Shown: positions 1 through 8,995 of the stretch, piece after piece
Layout of the letters: each line of letters opens with the position of its first letter
Position numbering within the stretch: the stretch's first letter is position 1
Assembly (NCBI GenBank): GCA_024196135.1
Contig: JAMQCK010000944.1
Span: 1 to 13,653 of the forward strand
Origin: Pleurotus ostreatus/Saccharomyces cerevisiae fusant
Taxonomy: Eukaryota > Opisthokonta
DNA length: 13,653 nucleotides
Direction of reading: 5' to 3'
Notes under the pieces: generated by a model
Told to the model about the DNA's origin: nothing
The model's input: the letters and a program-made list of their open reading frames with translations, nothing else
The model's database searches: none
Position numbers and translations under genes: made by a program

Positions 1-66
1 GGGCGAAAGAGGGTTTTGTAGGATGAGGAAGTGGAGACGAACACAGACTAACGCGACCCACCCCAG

Positions 67-2855
67 GTCCAGCCGCTCATGCTCGCGCAGTACATGCAGA
101 TCGACCGCGAGGCGCAGGAGGTGAGGAGGAGGGCGGAGGGTGAGTTGGAGTTTTTATTTCTTCGAGTCATGTTTGGATGTTTTTGTGGGAGGTTGGGGTT
201 GTTTTTTGTTTTCACCCCCTTCTTTGTTTTCTGTCCGGGTTCTTCTCCCTCTTTTTTGATTTCTGGTCGGGTCCGACCTCCTCTTTTTGATTTCTGTTCG
301 GGCTCTTCCCCCCCCTCTTTGCGAGTGGGAAGGAGTGTGGTGGGGGGTGGAGGGAGCGATAGAGGGGGAGGGTGTAGGGGGAAGAGAGGGTGCGGGTGAA
401 GGGGGGACGGGGAGTGTGAGGAAGGAGGGTTGCATGGGTGGAAGAGAGGGAAGGGAGGGGGGTGAAGGAGTGGTCGGAGGCATTCTGAAGAACCCTCACG
501 CGGTCGACGCCAGTCGAACACATGCGTGTTGCGCGCTCTCCGGTCCCTTTCTCTGCTAAGTCGTGGGACGAGGGAAGGGATGGGATGGAGCGGAGGTGCG
601 CGCGTCGCGCGGCAGGGGAATGGTCGCAGCGGGAGGGAACGGATGTGGCGAGAGGGGAATGGTCGATAGGTGTCCCGCGCGACGGGCTCTGTCGTTCTGC
701 GTGCGCTTTGTTTGGCGCGGGCTCTTCCGCGCGATTTGGGTTCTCGTGTCTTTTGCCGTTGATCTCTGCGTCTGAATCTTGAGACCTATTTCTCATCTCG
801 CAACTCCCTCTCGCCACACAACTCCCTACCGCGCACGAACACCTCCCTCGCACGATCATCAAACTCTCCCGCCACACAACTCCCTCCCGCGCCTTTCACG
901 ACCAAACTGACCCCACCCCCCTTAGCCCTCGGCCCCGCCGCCCCCGCGGACGCGCGCGCGCAGCTCTCGCGCGAGTACGAGCAGAAGAACCGGCTGGCGA
1001 TGGCGATTCGGCAGAAGGCGCTGATTAATTGGATAGCGAGTTTTAGGGCGGGCGGGGGTGGGGGAGGGGGTGGAGGGGTTGGTGGACAACCTAACGCGGT
1101 CGGTCAGTTAGGAACGGGGCAACTGGGAGCGGGTCAACAAGGCGGACAGCCAGGACAACAACCGAACGCGGCCGGTCAGGCAGGAGTTGGCGGGCAGCCG
1201 GGCCAGCAAGGTGCCGGAGGCGCGCGCCCGCCCTCGGCGGCGAGCCTGAACCAGCTCGCTCAGGCCTTCGGCGGCCCGACGCATATGATTCCTGGTCCGT
1301 TGGCGAAGGGGGTGGGGGTGGGGGTGGGAGGCGGGGGTGGAGCGGGTATTGCAGGCGGGGGCGGGGGGCAAAACGGGGGGATGGGCGGGCAGCAACAGGG
1401 TGGCTCGCAATTGAGCGGCTCGCAACAGAGTGGGCAGAATCCGGCGATGGGCGGTGGAGGGATGGGAGGTAGTGCAGGAGGCGGAGGGATGGGAGTTGGT
1501 GCTGGAGGGATGGGGCCGAGCGCGCAAGGGGGGCCGGGCGGGCTTGGTGGAGGTATGGGGGGAGGAGGGGGCTTGGGCGGAGCAGGTGGGGGCGGTCTAG
1601 GTGGTGGCGGTCCAGGAGGGGGAGGTATAGGAGGAGGCGGATTGGGAAATCCCCAGGGCGGGCAGCCGAACCCCAATCAGCTCCGGCCCATCTGGCAGGG
1701 GACGCTGCATTTGGCATTTCCCAGCGTGGGCGGGCAGCCCCCGAAGGAGGTGCGCGCCGCGGCGGTGGCGACGGCGGGGGAGACGGCAGTGGCTAGTGGG
1801 TGAGTGGTGATGTTGCTCTCTTTCATTGTGTCGGGGCGCGCTCGTGCGTGCGACGTGTGCTTTCTACCTTTTTCCCGTTCTCTGGTTTTTGGAGATGTCG
1901 TTGGCGCTGGCGGCGCTTTCTCCTTTCCGCATCTATTCGCGCTTGATCTTTAGCTCATCGCTGACCACCCCCTTCAGTCAACCTCAAACGTGGCCGCCTG
2001 AGCTGCGACTCATGATCTCCGAGGCGGCGCTGCTCCCGATAGCTGTGCTCACGCAATGGGTGAAGCAGCACCGGCCGGCCGTCGTGCACTTCCATGGCTT
2101 GGGCCAGTCGGCGGAGACGGTGAGGCACGTGGCGGCGATGATAAGGAAGTTGCAGAAGGTGGGTCTTCTTTTGTGATGCGCGTCGGCGGCGGCGTGTGCA
2201 TAGTCACGTCGGCGCGACATGTGCAGCGTCGTTGGGACATGTGCATCGTCACCGTCGTCATCTTGCGCTACGTTCTCAGCTGACGACCTCTTCCAGTACT
2301 TCATCGCTTCCTTCACCCGGCGCGACGGCACGCACGGCCCCTGCGTGCTCTTCTTCCCCACCCCGTCGCCCAACAACCAGGAGAACGCGCCTGTGAACCT
2401 CGCCGCGGCGGTGTTCGTGCAGAAGGGGATCCCGGAGCTTCCGACGCTCGAGCAGGCGGCGCAGATGCTGAAGCTGCTGCACCAACAACAGAGGCTGATG
2501 GCCGGTGGGCAGGGCGCGGGCGGTGTGGGTGGGATGGGAGGCGCGGGTCCGGGGATGGGGGGCCCGGCGCAGGGCTTGGGCGGCGCGGGCGGCATGGGCG
2601 GTGCCGGTGGTTTGGGTGCCGCGGGAGGGATGGGTTTGGCCGCGGGACCGGGGGCCGCAGCGCCGAATAACTCCTCAATCGCCGCCGGGCTGAACTTACC
2701 CGAAGGCGTCCCGCAGCCGACAAACGCGCAGATCCAAGAGCTCTTGCATTCGATGCCTCCCGCCGCCCGCGCAGCGTTTGCCCAAGCGCCAAACAGTGAG
2801 AAGATCAAGCTCGTGCGACAGCTAGTGGGACGGCAGTATATGTTGCAGAGACAGA

Positions 2856-2889
<34 letters not shown>

Positions 2890-3145
2890 GCAACAACAGC
2901 AACAGCAGGCTGGTGGACGAGCGGGAGGTATGGGTGCAAGTGGTGCAATGGGTTCGGGTGGAGGTGGAGGTGGAGGGATTGGTGACGGTGCGGGTATGGG
3001 CGGCTTGGGAGACAACATGATGAATTTCGGGATGGGCGGTGGTGGTGGGGCTGGGTTCGGGCAGGCGAGGGGGTTCAATCCTGATATCATGCAGAGCTTT
3101 GCGCAGAGGAATCCAGGGGGTGGGGATGGTGGAGGATTGTCATAA
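67..3145 (+). CDS. MED25: MED25-like Mediator subunit, 3' part (5' end outside window)
   Basis: Four exons, 67-139, 926-1799, 1978-2158 and 2297-3145, join in phase (splice phases 1, 2, 0) into 658 codons ending in TAA. Donors are GTGAGT, GTGAGT and GTGGGT; acceptors are CTTAG, TTCAG and TTCCAG, with CTGAC branch sites. The first exon follows an acceptor (CTAAC...CCCCAG, ending at 66), so the start and any N-terminal VWA domain lie upstream. Seen: a charged helix (MLAQYMQIDREAQE), a roughly 200-residue Gly/Gln-rich linker, then a folded block with WQGTLHLAFP, WPPELRLM, VVHFHG, GPCVLFFP and FVQKGIPE, then a Gly-Met tail with 17 glutamines. Known: the MED25 PTOV/ACID domain has this order (WxG, WP, VxFHF, CVxFP, xGLIP), and plant MED25 also ends in a Gln/Gly-Met region. 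It binds transcription activators as part of Mediator in the nucleus. Inference: a MED25 orthologue. The domain match is by eye, so another PTOV protein is possible. Confidence 0.6.
221..312 (+). repeat. Three imperfect tandem copies in intron
   Basis: Copies start near 221, 250 and 282, each of about 30 nt with the core TTTTGATTTCTGNTCGGG or a close variant, followed by a C/T-rich tail. They lie inside the long intron. Confidence 0.6.
812..892 (+). repeat. 23-bp direct repeat, 58 bp apart
   Basis: Positions 812-834 and 870-892 share CGCCACACAACTCCCT followed by MCCGCGC, with one mismatch. The repeat sits just ahead of the branch site and acceptor of the long intron. Confidence 0.7.
2858..2908 (+). 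repeat. CAG/CAA polyglutamine tract
   Basis: Seventeen consecutive glutamine codons, a mix of CAG and CAA, in the last exon of the MED25-like gene. The mixed codons suggest a tract kept as protein rather than a freshly expanded pure triplet run. It is flanked by Gly-Met-rich sequence. Confidence 0.9.
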
Positions 3146-3600
3146 TTGTGTACAGAATTTGCCTGTAATTATAAACTGACATACCCCTTGGCCTGAGCCT
3201 TCTACTGTGGTGGCCAGAACAATTGTGTGCTGTCTTTTTGTAAAATATCCCAGGTGTCAAAAGTGGTGCATCGTGTTGTTGTAGTCGTCTGTCGCCTCGA
3301 GTCCAGCAAGAATAGAGTGTATTCCGGTTGTCCTGTATGGTGGTACGAGGACAAACGGATAAGGTAAAAACTACAAAAGCGGTATATAAAGCGCTGATCA
3401 CGTGCGCGTGCGGTGATCGCTGAAAACCCGAATTCCACACCTCAGAGGGCAAGTCTACCTTCTCCCCAGTGATGCACCACAAAGTGACACATCACACAGT
3501 GGAGGTTCGACCTCTCCACCGTAACATAGCACTAGTGTCACACTCTGGATTAGGAAGGAACCCCTATCTGTAGATACAGGCGACATGGTGCCTCATTCCC
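3146..3600. other. Intergenic region downstream of the MED25-like gene
   Basis: No gene is seen. The first 60 nt are A/T-rich and are probably the 3' UTR. A TATA-like TATATAAA lies at 3383-3390, followed at 3390-3421 by an imperfect inverted repeat (TGATCAC...GTGATCG) containing CACGTG. The segment from about 3551 resembles the end of the window. Confidence 0.5.
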
Positions 3601-3607
3601 CAACTTC

Positions 3608-3642
3608 CTTCAGTCGCTATCTCACTAGCAGGAAGACTGAGG
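3608..3642 (+). repeat. Hairpin module, copy 1
   Basis: An outer stem CTTCAGTC/GACTGAGG encloses an inner stem GCTA/TAGC and an AGGAA bulge. The same module occurs at 13521-13555 and, cut off, at 13635-13653, and the sequence after it (GTCTTGC, then CCTGCGCT and TTTAG) is also shared. It belongs to a dispersed repeat. Confidence 0.7.
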
Positions 3643-3771
3643 TCTTGCATGTCCTGCGCTCTTTTAGCTCGTGAAAGGTTATGAGCCCCGTGGCTTGAAT
3701 TGAGCAAGACTTTGATCTGCAACTCACTCTTGTGAGAATCAGAGACCTTTGGGAGAGCACAGATATCGAGC

Positions 3772-4008
3772 TGATGAGGCAACGATATACTCAGTGCTCG
3801 GTCTATGGGGTGATAGAGTGACTGAGGAAGCTGCCGATCAGAGAGAATATATACAGAGGCTTATGTAAGTATGTGGGACTGTATGGGTCCGTTTTGTGGG
3901 TCCGTGTATTGTACCCTAAAAGGAAGGAAAGCATATGTAGCGGACTTGTGTCCGGATTGTCCATGGGTATATAGGTAAGTAAAATAAGTACTGACCTGCA
4001 TCTCATCA
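3772..4008 (-). mobile_element. Copia-type LTR, 237 bp
   Basis: The segment starts TGATGAG and ends CTCATCA, a perfect 7-bp terminal inverted repeat. On the minus strand it is preceded by a polypurine tract (CTTGAGGGGGAG, complement of 4009-4020), as at a 3' LTR. A TATA-like run lies at about 3845-3852. No matching target duplication is visible. The polypurine tract immediately ahead of the LTR is a common Copia arrangement, so the class is inferred. Confidence 0.65.
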
Positions 4009-4572
4009 CTCCCCCTCAAGCCGGACCAAGTCCAAGCCCAGCAGCAAAGTGCTTAGCCTTCGCGCTTGGCAGCGCCTGTAAGGGGACCAGCCAGCAGTGG
4101 CCGAGTGGAGATGGTAACGGAGACGAGGCTAACGTCTAGGCACCCATGGTCCCCAGACAGCCACCCACCTAGAGGGAGGTGCAACGTCCTGGAAGGGGGA
4201 GAGAGCGTCACAGTGGACAAGGGAGAGGGTCGATGGTGATGGCGGGTTGTGACCAACAACGGAGGAGGGAGTAGGGTATGGCATAGCTCGGTAGAGAGGA
4301 GGGCACGAGCGTACTGGACACCACTACACGGCGGACCCATGTGTGAGCCGTACATGGGGGACACTCCACGAGTAGGGTAGCCCGGTAGGCAGCGCCGCCA
4401 GCGACTACACGAGGTGGAGAGTAGCAACGAGGGGGCGGCGTCGCTGGGAGAGTGGGGGAGGTGACTTGGTCAGGGGAGCAACCAGTGGCGGCGATCGGTG
4501 GAGGGTGGCGCTGATTGGAAGAAAGGTGTGGTCCAACACCAGGATCGAGGGGATAGCCCTGATTGGCGAGGA
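4009..4572. other. Decayed repeat-derived sequence, no gene recognised
   Basis: This lies where the body of the minus-strand LTR element should be, but no reverse transcriptase, RNase H or integrase motif could be read. The sequence is purine-rich on the + strand, and its minus-strand reading frames are Pro/Ser-rich and look non-coding. Confidence 0.5.
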
Positions 4573-4959
4573 TGTTACGTGCAACGTGCACGCAACATTC
4601 TTTCCAGCGCATTATTCCTGATTCCTCTAGTTTCCGGTTTGGCTCTGAGTTTCCTATATATCATACGGATTCCGCTTTGTTCCGCTTTCCCAAGTTTCCG
4701 GTGTGCTTCATGTCCTTATGATATTCCGCTTACGATTCCTGCTTCCTTCCCGCTCCCTTGTTACGACTCTTATGTCACCATCCCTTTCCTGCCCTGCACT
4801 TGCGGTTCGCTTCCGCGTTTCCATGTGCATTCCTGATTTCCGCTTATTCCGGATTTCCGCACTTTCCTTATCTAGCATTTCCGGACTTTCCTTATTCCAC
4901 TGTCTATCTAATATATAAGGCTGTAGCCTAGTTATCAGTAGACAGACTCAATATCAACA
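4573..4959 (+). mobile_element. LTR, 387 bp, with TTCCG array
   Basis: It begins TGTTACGTGC and ends TATCAACA, followed directly by TGG (a possible primer-binding site start). A TATA box (AATATATAAGG, near 4910-4920) sits about 40 nt from the 3' end, a usual place in LTRs. About ten TTCCG motifs (TTCCGC/TTCCGG) lie between 4630 and 4890. The flanks show no clear target duplication, so it is either a 5' LTR with a decayed body or a solo LTR. Confidence 0.55.
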
Positions 4960-5869
4960 TGGATAAGCCCTCCTGTTGAGAACTGAGGTCCATCCTCTTC
5001 TTTCCTAGCCGACCCTGCACCTCTCCTTGATCCCTCCTTGATTTCTCCTTGCCTTTTATCTGTTTCCAGTCCTTTCCTTGTCTCCCCTCCTCTTTCCTGC
5101 GATGTTCTGGGCACGCATGAATAGCTAATCCGATCCGGGGTAAAGGGGATCAATCTTGGCCTCAACAGCGTAGGCTGCACGGTCCTAACAGAGGAAGAGA
5201 GAGGATGCACTGGGGAGGGCGCCAAGAGATGCCCTACGCCGGAGAGAGCGCAAGGAACGGTGCTAGGACCAGATGTACTACGGCGAGCATGAGCTCTGAG
5301 CCAGTGAGGGAGAGGTAACATGATAGGTGATGGCATCAGTTAGGAGAGGGGGCACGACCAGGCAAGTGGCTGAAGGCGAGGGGTGGTGAGCCCACAACGG
5401 ACCAATGGGAGCAGAAGGCCTGACAAGGGATGGTACTCCCAAAGGTACACTTTCCACTGCTGCCAGGAGGACGAAGGGGGAGCACACCGGTGTGCAGAGG
5501 CGAGGGGTGCCGTGGCGTACAGGGAGGGCTGTTCCCCGGAGTACTAGCACCATGCCCGCTGCAGAGGCGCGGGCGTAGATCAAGCCAAAGAGTGCAACCC
5601 AAGCCAGAAGGTGGGCTCGCAAGGAGGCGGCGGAGACGGCCAAGGGTGTGGCAAGCCCAAGGCAGCAAGGAAGGGATGGGGCAATCAGCAATGGGTGACG
5701 CCCACCATGGCTGGCGGTGGGGCATATCTGGAACAGAGAACTCCCAGAGGTTCGTCCAAGAGCTGGGCGTGAGGTGCGCAGGCTAGGCGAGCGGGGAACC
5801 AAGGTATATTAGCAGTAAACAGTAACCAGTAAGTACCAACACACCTAGGCGAGCGGGGAACCAAGGAGA
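4960..5869. other. Decayed repeat sequence, no gene recognised
   Basis: A pyrimidine-rich stretch (4975-5100) is followed by purine-rich sequence to about 5770. Frames are open only because of the skewed composition, and no family motif is seen. The first part could be the leader of the 4573-4959 LTR element. A 22-bp direct repeat lies near the right edge. Confidence 0.45.
5783..5866 (+). repeat. 22-bp perfect direct repeat, 62 bp apart
   Basis: Positions 5783-5804 and 5845-5866 are identical; each begins CTAGGCGAGCGGGG and ends AACCAAGG. The spacer contains several CAGTAA-like words. Confidence 0.85.
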
Positions 5870-6297
5870 TCAAACCCAAAGGATCTCCTGATGCCCACTG
5901 CCTGTATATATACTGTAGCTGTAGTAATCAAGGAGATAGGGGATAACTACTACAGTTATCAGGTCACAAGATCGGTGAGCGATGATGGTGCGATAAGGCA
6001 CCATACTGTAGTGGTGGTGGGGGACTGGCAGGGTACTGGCAATGTCCAAGGAAGGGGAAGGGATAAATAAGAGAAAGGGAAAGGGGTAGGTAGCCAAAGG
6101 GAGAGGAGGAGAAGGGAAACAGGAGATATAAAGGAAAACAGGAGATATAAAGGAAACACACCAGAAATGAGTCATAGGTGATGACTGATGGGGGGTGTCA
6201 ACACATACAAACACCATCAGTCCACAGACCAAACAAGACCAAACCAGTTGAGTCCACATCATGCTTGTGGGTGCATGTGGGTGGCGTGGATATCCCC
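5870..6297 (-). mobile_element. LTR-like region downstream of Copia RNase H tail
   Basis: On the minus strand this follows the end of a Copia pol fragment, where a 3' LTR is expected. It has a TATA-like run at about 5906-5913 and two tandem copies of an AACAGGAGATATAAAGGA unit at about 6118-6154. Candidate ends (TGTTGACACC on the minus strand near 6198-6207) lack a visible matching partner, so the exact boundaries are not called. Confidence 0.4.
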
Positions 6298-6432
6298 TTA
6301 CAGCGCCTTCGTCAACGCGACGGCAACTATATCCTTAGTAGGACAATACACGAGTACAATCTTGCCGTCATCAACCACATAGCAAATGAAGTGCAAGTGC
6401 ACGTCCATGTTGGACATCTGGCCTGTCACATG
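6298..6432 (-). pseudogene. Copia (Ty1-type) pol remnant, RNase H C-terminus
   Basis: The minus strand reads 44 uninterrupted codons ending in TAA at 6298-6300. The segment contains MDVHLHFICYVVDDGKI, VLVYCPTKD and ALTKAL. Known: Ty1/Copia RNase H domains end with the pattern KHIDVxxHFxR...GxIxLxYxPTxDMxADxLTKAL. Here the usual ADxLTK is AVALTK, and upstream the frame meets a stop at 6433-6435, where a plus-strand LTR-like block begins. So this is a truncated relic, probably cut by a later insertion. Confidence 0.75.
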
Positions 6433-6664
6433 TTATGACTCATGTATCACATAATAGACATATGGACACATGTGGACACACACTACAACATCATATATTT
6501 ACTGTTCACCTGTCCACTGCATTATCACATGCTGCCTACCATCCTGTACATATATAAGGAGGCCCTCTCTGCCCTCCAGAATAACAGGTCTTTACCTACC
6601 TCTGTGCTTGCCTCCTATCAAGCTCCTTACCACCAGGTAAGCTGCTAGGTGTGCTTCCCCGCAA
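6431..6664 (+). mobile_element. LTR-like block with TATA box (3' end uncertain)
   Basis: It starts TGTTATGACTC exactly where the Copia pol frame ends, and carries CATATATAAGGAGG near 6547-6560 and a pyrimidine-rich start region. A second possible start is TGTTGGACATC at 6408. The 3' end is a guess (CCCCGCA at about 6658-6664), placed just ahead of a TATCAGA word at 6670-6676 that resembles internal primer-binding sites. It may be the 5' LTR of the gag element that starts at 7762, but the 1.1-kb leader makes that uncertain. Confidence 0.4.
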
Positions 6665-6864
6665 GCTTCGTATCAGAAGTAGTGTTCTTGTTGGAGTTGG
6701 TGTGCTTGGACCGTCTGAAAGGGGATACTTACCTATAGTCACGTATCACGCTGTCACTTAACATTGTCTCTGACCATCATTTTGTGGTCTGTTGTCTGTG
6801 TCTGTGCCTCTCCCCTCAACAGTTCTGATAGCACATTGCTCCCGAGGAGGTGTTCTGATAAAGT

Positions 6865-6938
6865 GACCTGGTCTGGGATTGAACCAGAGACCTTCCACTA
6901 TCCGGGTTGGATGCTCTAACCAACTGAGCTACCAAGCT
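6865..6938 (-). tRNA. tRNA-like sequence, probably a pseudo-tRNA or SINE head
   Basis: On the minus strand, 74 nt fold as an acceptor stem (AGCTTGG with CCAGGTC, mostly paired), D arm (GCTC AGTTGGTTA GAGC) and T arm (TCTGG TTCAATC CCAGA). Box A (TAGCTCAGTTGG) and box B (GGTTCAATCCC) match consensus. The anticodon arm is poor: the stem does not pair properly and the base before the nominal CGG triplet is C, not T. No T-run terminator follows closely. A working tRNA is unlikely; a tRNA-derived SINE or decayed copy fits better. Confidence 0.6.
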
Positions 6939-7398
6939 ATGCAGGACCTTTGTGATCACACAGCAGTAGCAGCCCACAAGTGCCTTGTGACACTTCGTAC
7001 GCCCGTGGTACTGATGGTCTCGGGTAAGCACAATGGCCCCCTGGTTGTCCAAGTGCAGTGGTGTTGCGCCCTCTGTAAGTGGACCTGTGGTATTGTTCCT
7101 GTTTGCTCATGTTTGGATGGTCTTCAACTTATTTATACTTGTTGATTTCTCTTTTTTTCCTTTCCATATCACATGACCGTGACCGCAGTAGTTATGGGTG
7201 TCACACGCAGAGGCACACCTTAGACTTGTTTTCTTTGGTTGTCCCCTCTGCAGGTGCGCCCCTTCTCAGTTGTATTATATAGGATATTTATCTTTGGTTG
7301 TCCCCTCTGCAGTTGTGTGCGCCTCTGGGAGCACCATGCCTTAGGGTTGCCCTTACAGCAAAACAAGTCTATCTAAGAGACCGAGCCGCCGATCACCA
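6939..7398. other. Presumed leader region upstream of gag
   Basis: No gene is recognised. It contains a long T-rich run (7145-7170), possible donor words (GGTAAGC at 7023, TGTAAGT at 7074) and acceptor-like sequences ending in CTGCAG or CCGCAG. An intron in the leader of the gag transcript is possible but cannot be settled here. Confidence 0.35.
7232..7312 (+). repeat. 22-bp perfect direct repeat, 59 bp apart
   Basis: Positions 7232-7253 and 7291-7312 are identical, beginning TCTTTGGTTGTCCC and ending CTCTGCAG. Both copies resemble a 3' splice site and both are followed within a few bases by GTGCGCC. Confidence 0.85.
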
Positions 7399-7761
7399 TT
7401 GCGACCTTCAGAGCACCATCAGGCCTATCAGACAGCACCTCCAGGAGTGCATCTGGTTCGTCTACCTCTGGATCGCCCGGATCGCATCGCGCCTCCCTCT
7501 CTCTGCGAGCATCTCCCCCACGGATTTGACCTATCCGATCAAAAATTTGTCCACTTCACCAGCGAGGACAACTACATTGACTGCGACGAGCAGCCCTGCC
7601 CCCACTTCTGCTCGTCCTCCACCCCTCGCCCTCACCTCACTGCCGAAGACAACGGGACCCCTACCCTTGTCATCCCTACTCTCACCCGGTATTTTCCGTC
7701 CCTCGCCCCTTCCCACGTGTCCACACCTCGGTCCTTTGCTCGCACCCACTCCCCCCTCGAC

Positions 7762-8670
7762 ATGTCGCACGACATGGAGACCAACATCGGAGAGGCCTTC
7801 GAAGACGCGCCGCCTGCCGAGCCGACCACGCAGCAGCGGCTGGCGCTGATCGAGCAGTCAATCCAGCAGCAGCAGACGCTCACCTACCACATGACTCAGC
7901 TGCTGTCGACAATGGCAACGCGCTCGCCCTCTGGTCACAAGCCGCTGGCCAAGGTCAACCCTCCTCCCACCTTCGATGGTAACCGCGCGAACGGTCGCGC
8001 CTTTCTAGACGCCGCCAAGGTCTACGTCGGGTCCATGGAGTCGTACTGGCAGGACGACCAGAAGAAGATCAGGACGATCTGCACGTACCTCCGCGGTGGC
8101 GACGCTGTCCAGTGTTTCGCTTCCCAGACGATGAAGCACCCCCAGAACAACAACGGCGCTCCTCGCTTCGCCAACTGGGCTGCTTTCGTCAAGAAGTTCG
8201 AAGAGGAGTTCGTCATCCTCAACGACAAGAAGCAGGCGCGTACCATCCTCCGAGGCATGTCCTACTTCCAGGGTAGCGGCTCCGTCGACACGTACGTCGC
8301 CCGCTTCCTCAAGCTCTCTGAGCGCGCTGGGCACGTCGCGACGACAAACCCCTCAGCAACCTCGAGGAGATCGTCACCACCAACTTCCGTCATGGCCTCA
8401 ACCTCAAGATTGAGGAGACCATCTCCCTCGCTCCTGCTGGTCCCACCGGCGAGAACTTGGCGGAGTGGATCAAGCAGGGCCGCGCCCAGGAAGTGACGCG
8501 TGATGAGCACAAGTCCTTCCACCAGTCCACGTGTGCGCCCGTCGCCCCCAACCGTGCGCCTTTCGTCCCCCGCGCACCGATCCCCTTTGCGCGCCCTGCT
8601 CCCGCTCCTGCGCCTGCGCCAGCGCCGCGCCCCGCTCCTGCTGAGCGCCCCCTCCCTTCCAGCTGTGCAA
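7762..8670 (+). pseudogene. Ty3/Gypsy-type gag, N-terminal part (frameshifted, then split by an insertion)
   Basis: The start is the ATG at 7762; the frame is open upstream but has no ATG. Gag forms the particle that packages the retrotransposon RNA. Seen: an acidic N-terminus (MSHDMETNIGEAFEDAP), a Gln-rich helix (IEQSIQQQQ), then the capsid region with PPTFDGN, YVGSMESYW, FASQTM, WAAFVKKFEEEF and MSYFQGSGSVDTYVARF, the pattern of Ty3 Gag (retrotrans_gag/DUF4939 type). At about 8339 the frame shifts by one base; the next frame continues with DDKPLSNLEEIVTTNF, LAEWIKQG and a Pro/Ala-rich linker. This fits loss of one base. The coding frame enters the 3.2-kb insertion at 8660 and meets a stop inside it unless the RNA is spliced at 8671. 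Confidence 0.85.
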
Positions 8671-8995
8671 GTAAAGCATTTTAAAAAGTACATGACAAGT
8701 GTCTGACAAATCGTTGAAAATGTAACGAATGTCTTGTCCGCACAGCCACGACCCTCCGGCCGCTGCCCGGGATGACGCCGGGCACCGCCCCCCGGGCGCG
8801 CCGGTCGGGGTTTTCCGCAGCACGCGCGGCACAGCACGCGCGCTCCGCCGCCGCCGCCGTTGCCACGCGCCCTGCGGCAGCTGATGCGCCGCCCTCTTGC
8901 GCGTCGCGGCTGCTTAGTCAGCGCGTCGGGAGGCGTCGCGGTCGCGCGTCGCCGCCGCCGCCAGTCCCATTCTCGTGCGGTTGTGTGTAGAAAAT
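8660..8995 (+). repeat. Left terminal inverted repeat (copy 1)
   Basis: 336 bp. By hand alignment it differs from the reverse complement of 11556-11891 at about 12 positions, 11 of them transitions. From the outside in it holds a possible 75-nt intron (8671-8745), then a GC-rich block with about 80 open codons ending in TAG at 8988-8990. Inside 8995 similarity to the other arm falls sharply. Confidence 0.9.
8671..8745 (+). other. Possible 75-nt intron inside the left TIR
   Basis: Donor GTAAAG, branch-like TGTAACGAAT (8721-8730), acceptor CCGCACAG. Length and layout are typical of agaricomycete introns. Donor and acceptor lie at equal 75-nt spacing in the copies at 12282 and 12692. Using this acceptor would give gag an Arg/Ala/Pro-rich tail instead of rejoining it to the zinc knuckle. 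Confidence 0.55.

Larger units (their letters stand above)
140..925 (+). other. Long intron of the MED25-like gene
   Basis: The phase-1 donor GTGAGT at 140 and acceptor CTTAG ending at 925 are the pair that keeps the frame; the nearer GTGAGG at 121 would break it. At 786 nt this is far longer than the other introns of the gene (178 and 138 nt). It holds T-rich, then G-rich purine stretches (about 320-480) and two sets of short repeats. No coding region in it is convincing. Confidence 0.7.

Noticed and set aside
48..521. Pro/Ser-rich minus-strand frames over the first intron
   Set aside because: They arise from purine-rich low-complexity DNA within an intron.
1260..1676. Minus-strand Pro-rich frame opposite the Gly-rich linker
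   Set aside because: Composition shadow of GGN codons, with no independent support.
1984..3090. Long minus-strand frame (368 codons), rich in Pro and Cys
   Set aside because: It is the antisense of the Gly/Gln-coding exons; CAG repeats give a poly-Cys run and Gly codons give Pro. The sense strand has phased introns and a coherent domain.
4208..4612. Minus-strand frame as a Copia body gene
   Set aside because: No reverse transcriptase, integrase or RNase H motif; Pro/Ser-rich composition of decayed sequence.
6865..6938. Calling a functional tRNA-Pro (CGG)
   Set aside because: The anticodon stem does not pair and the base before the anticodon is not T.
5783..7312. CRISPR-like array from the direct repeats
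   Set aside because: Only two copies of each repeat, unrelated to each other, in a eukaryotic genome.
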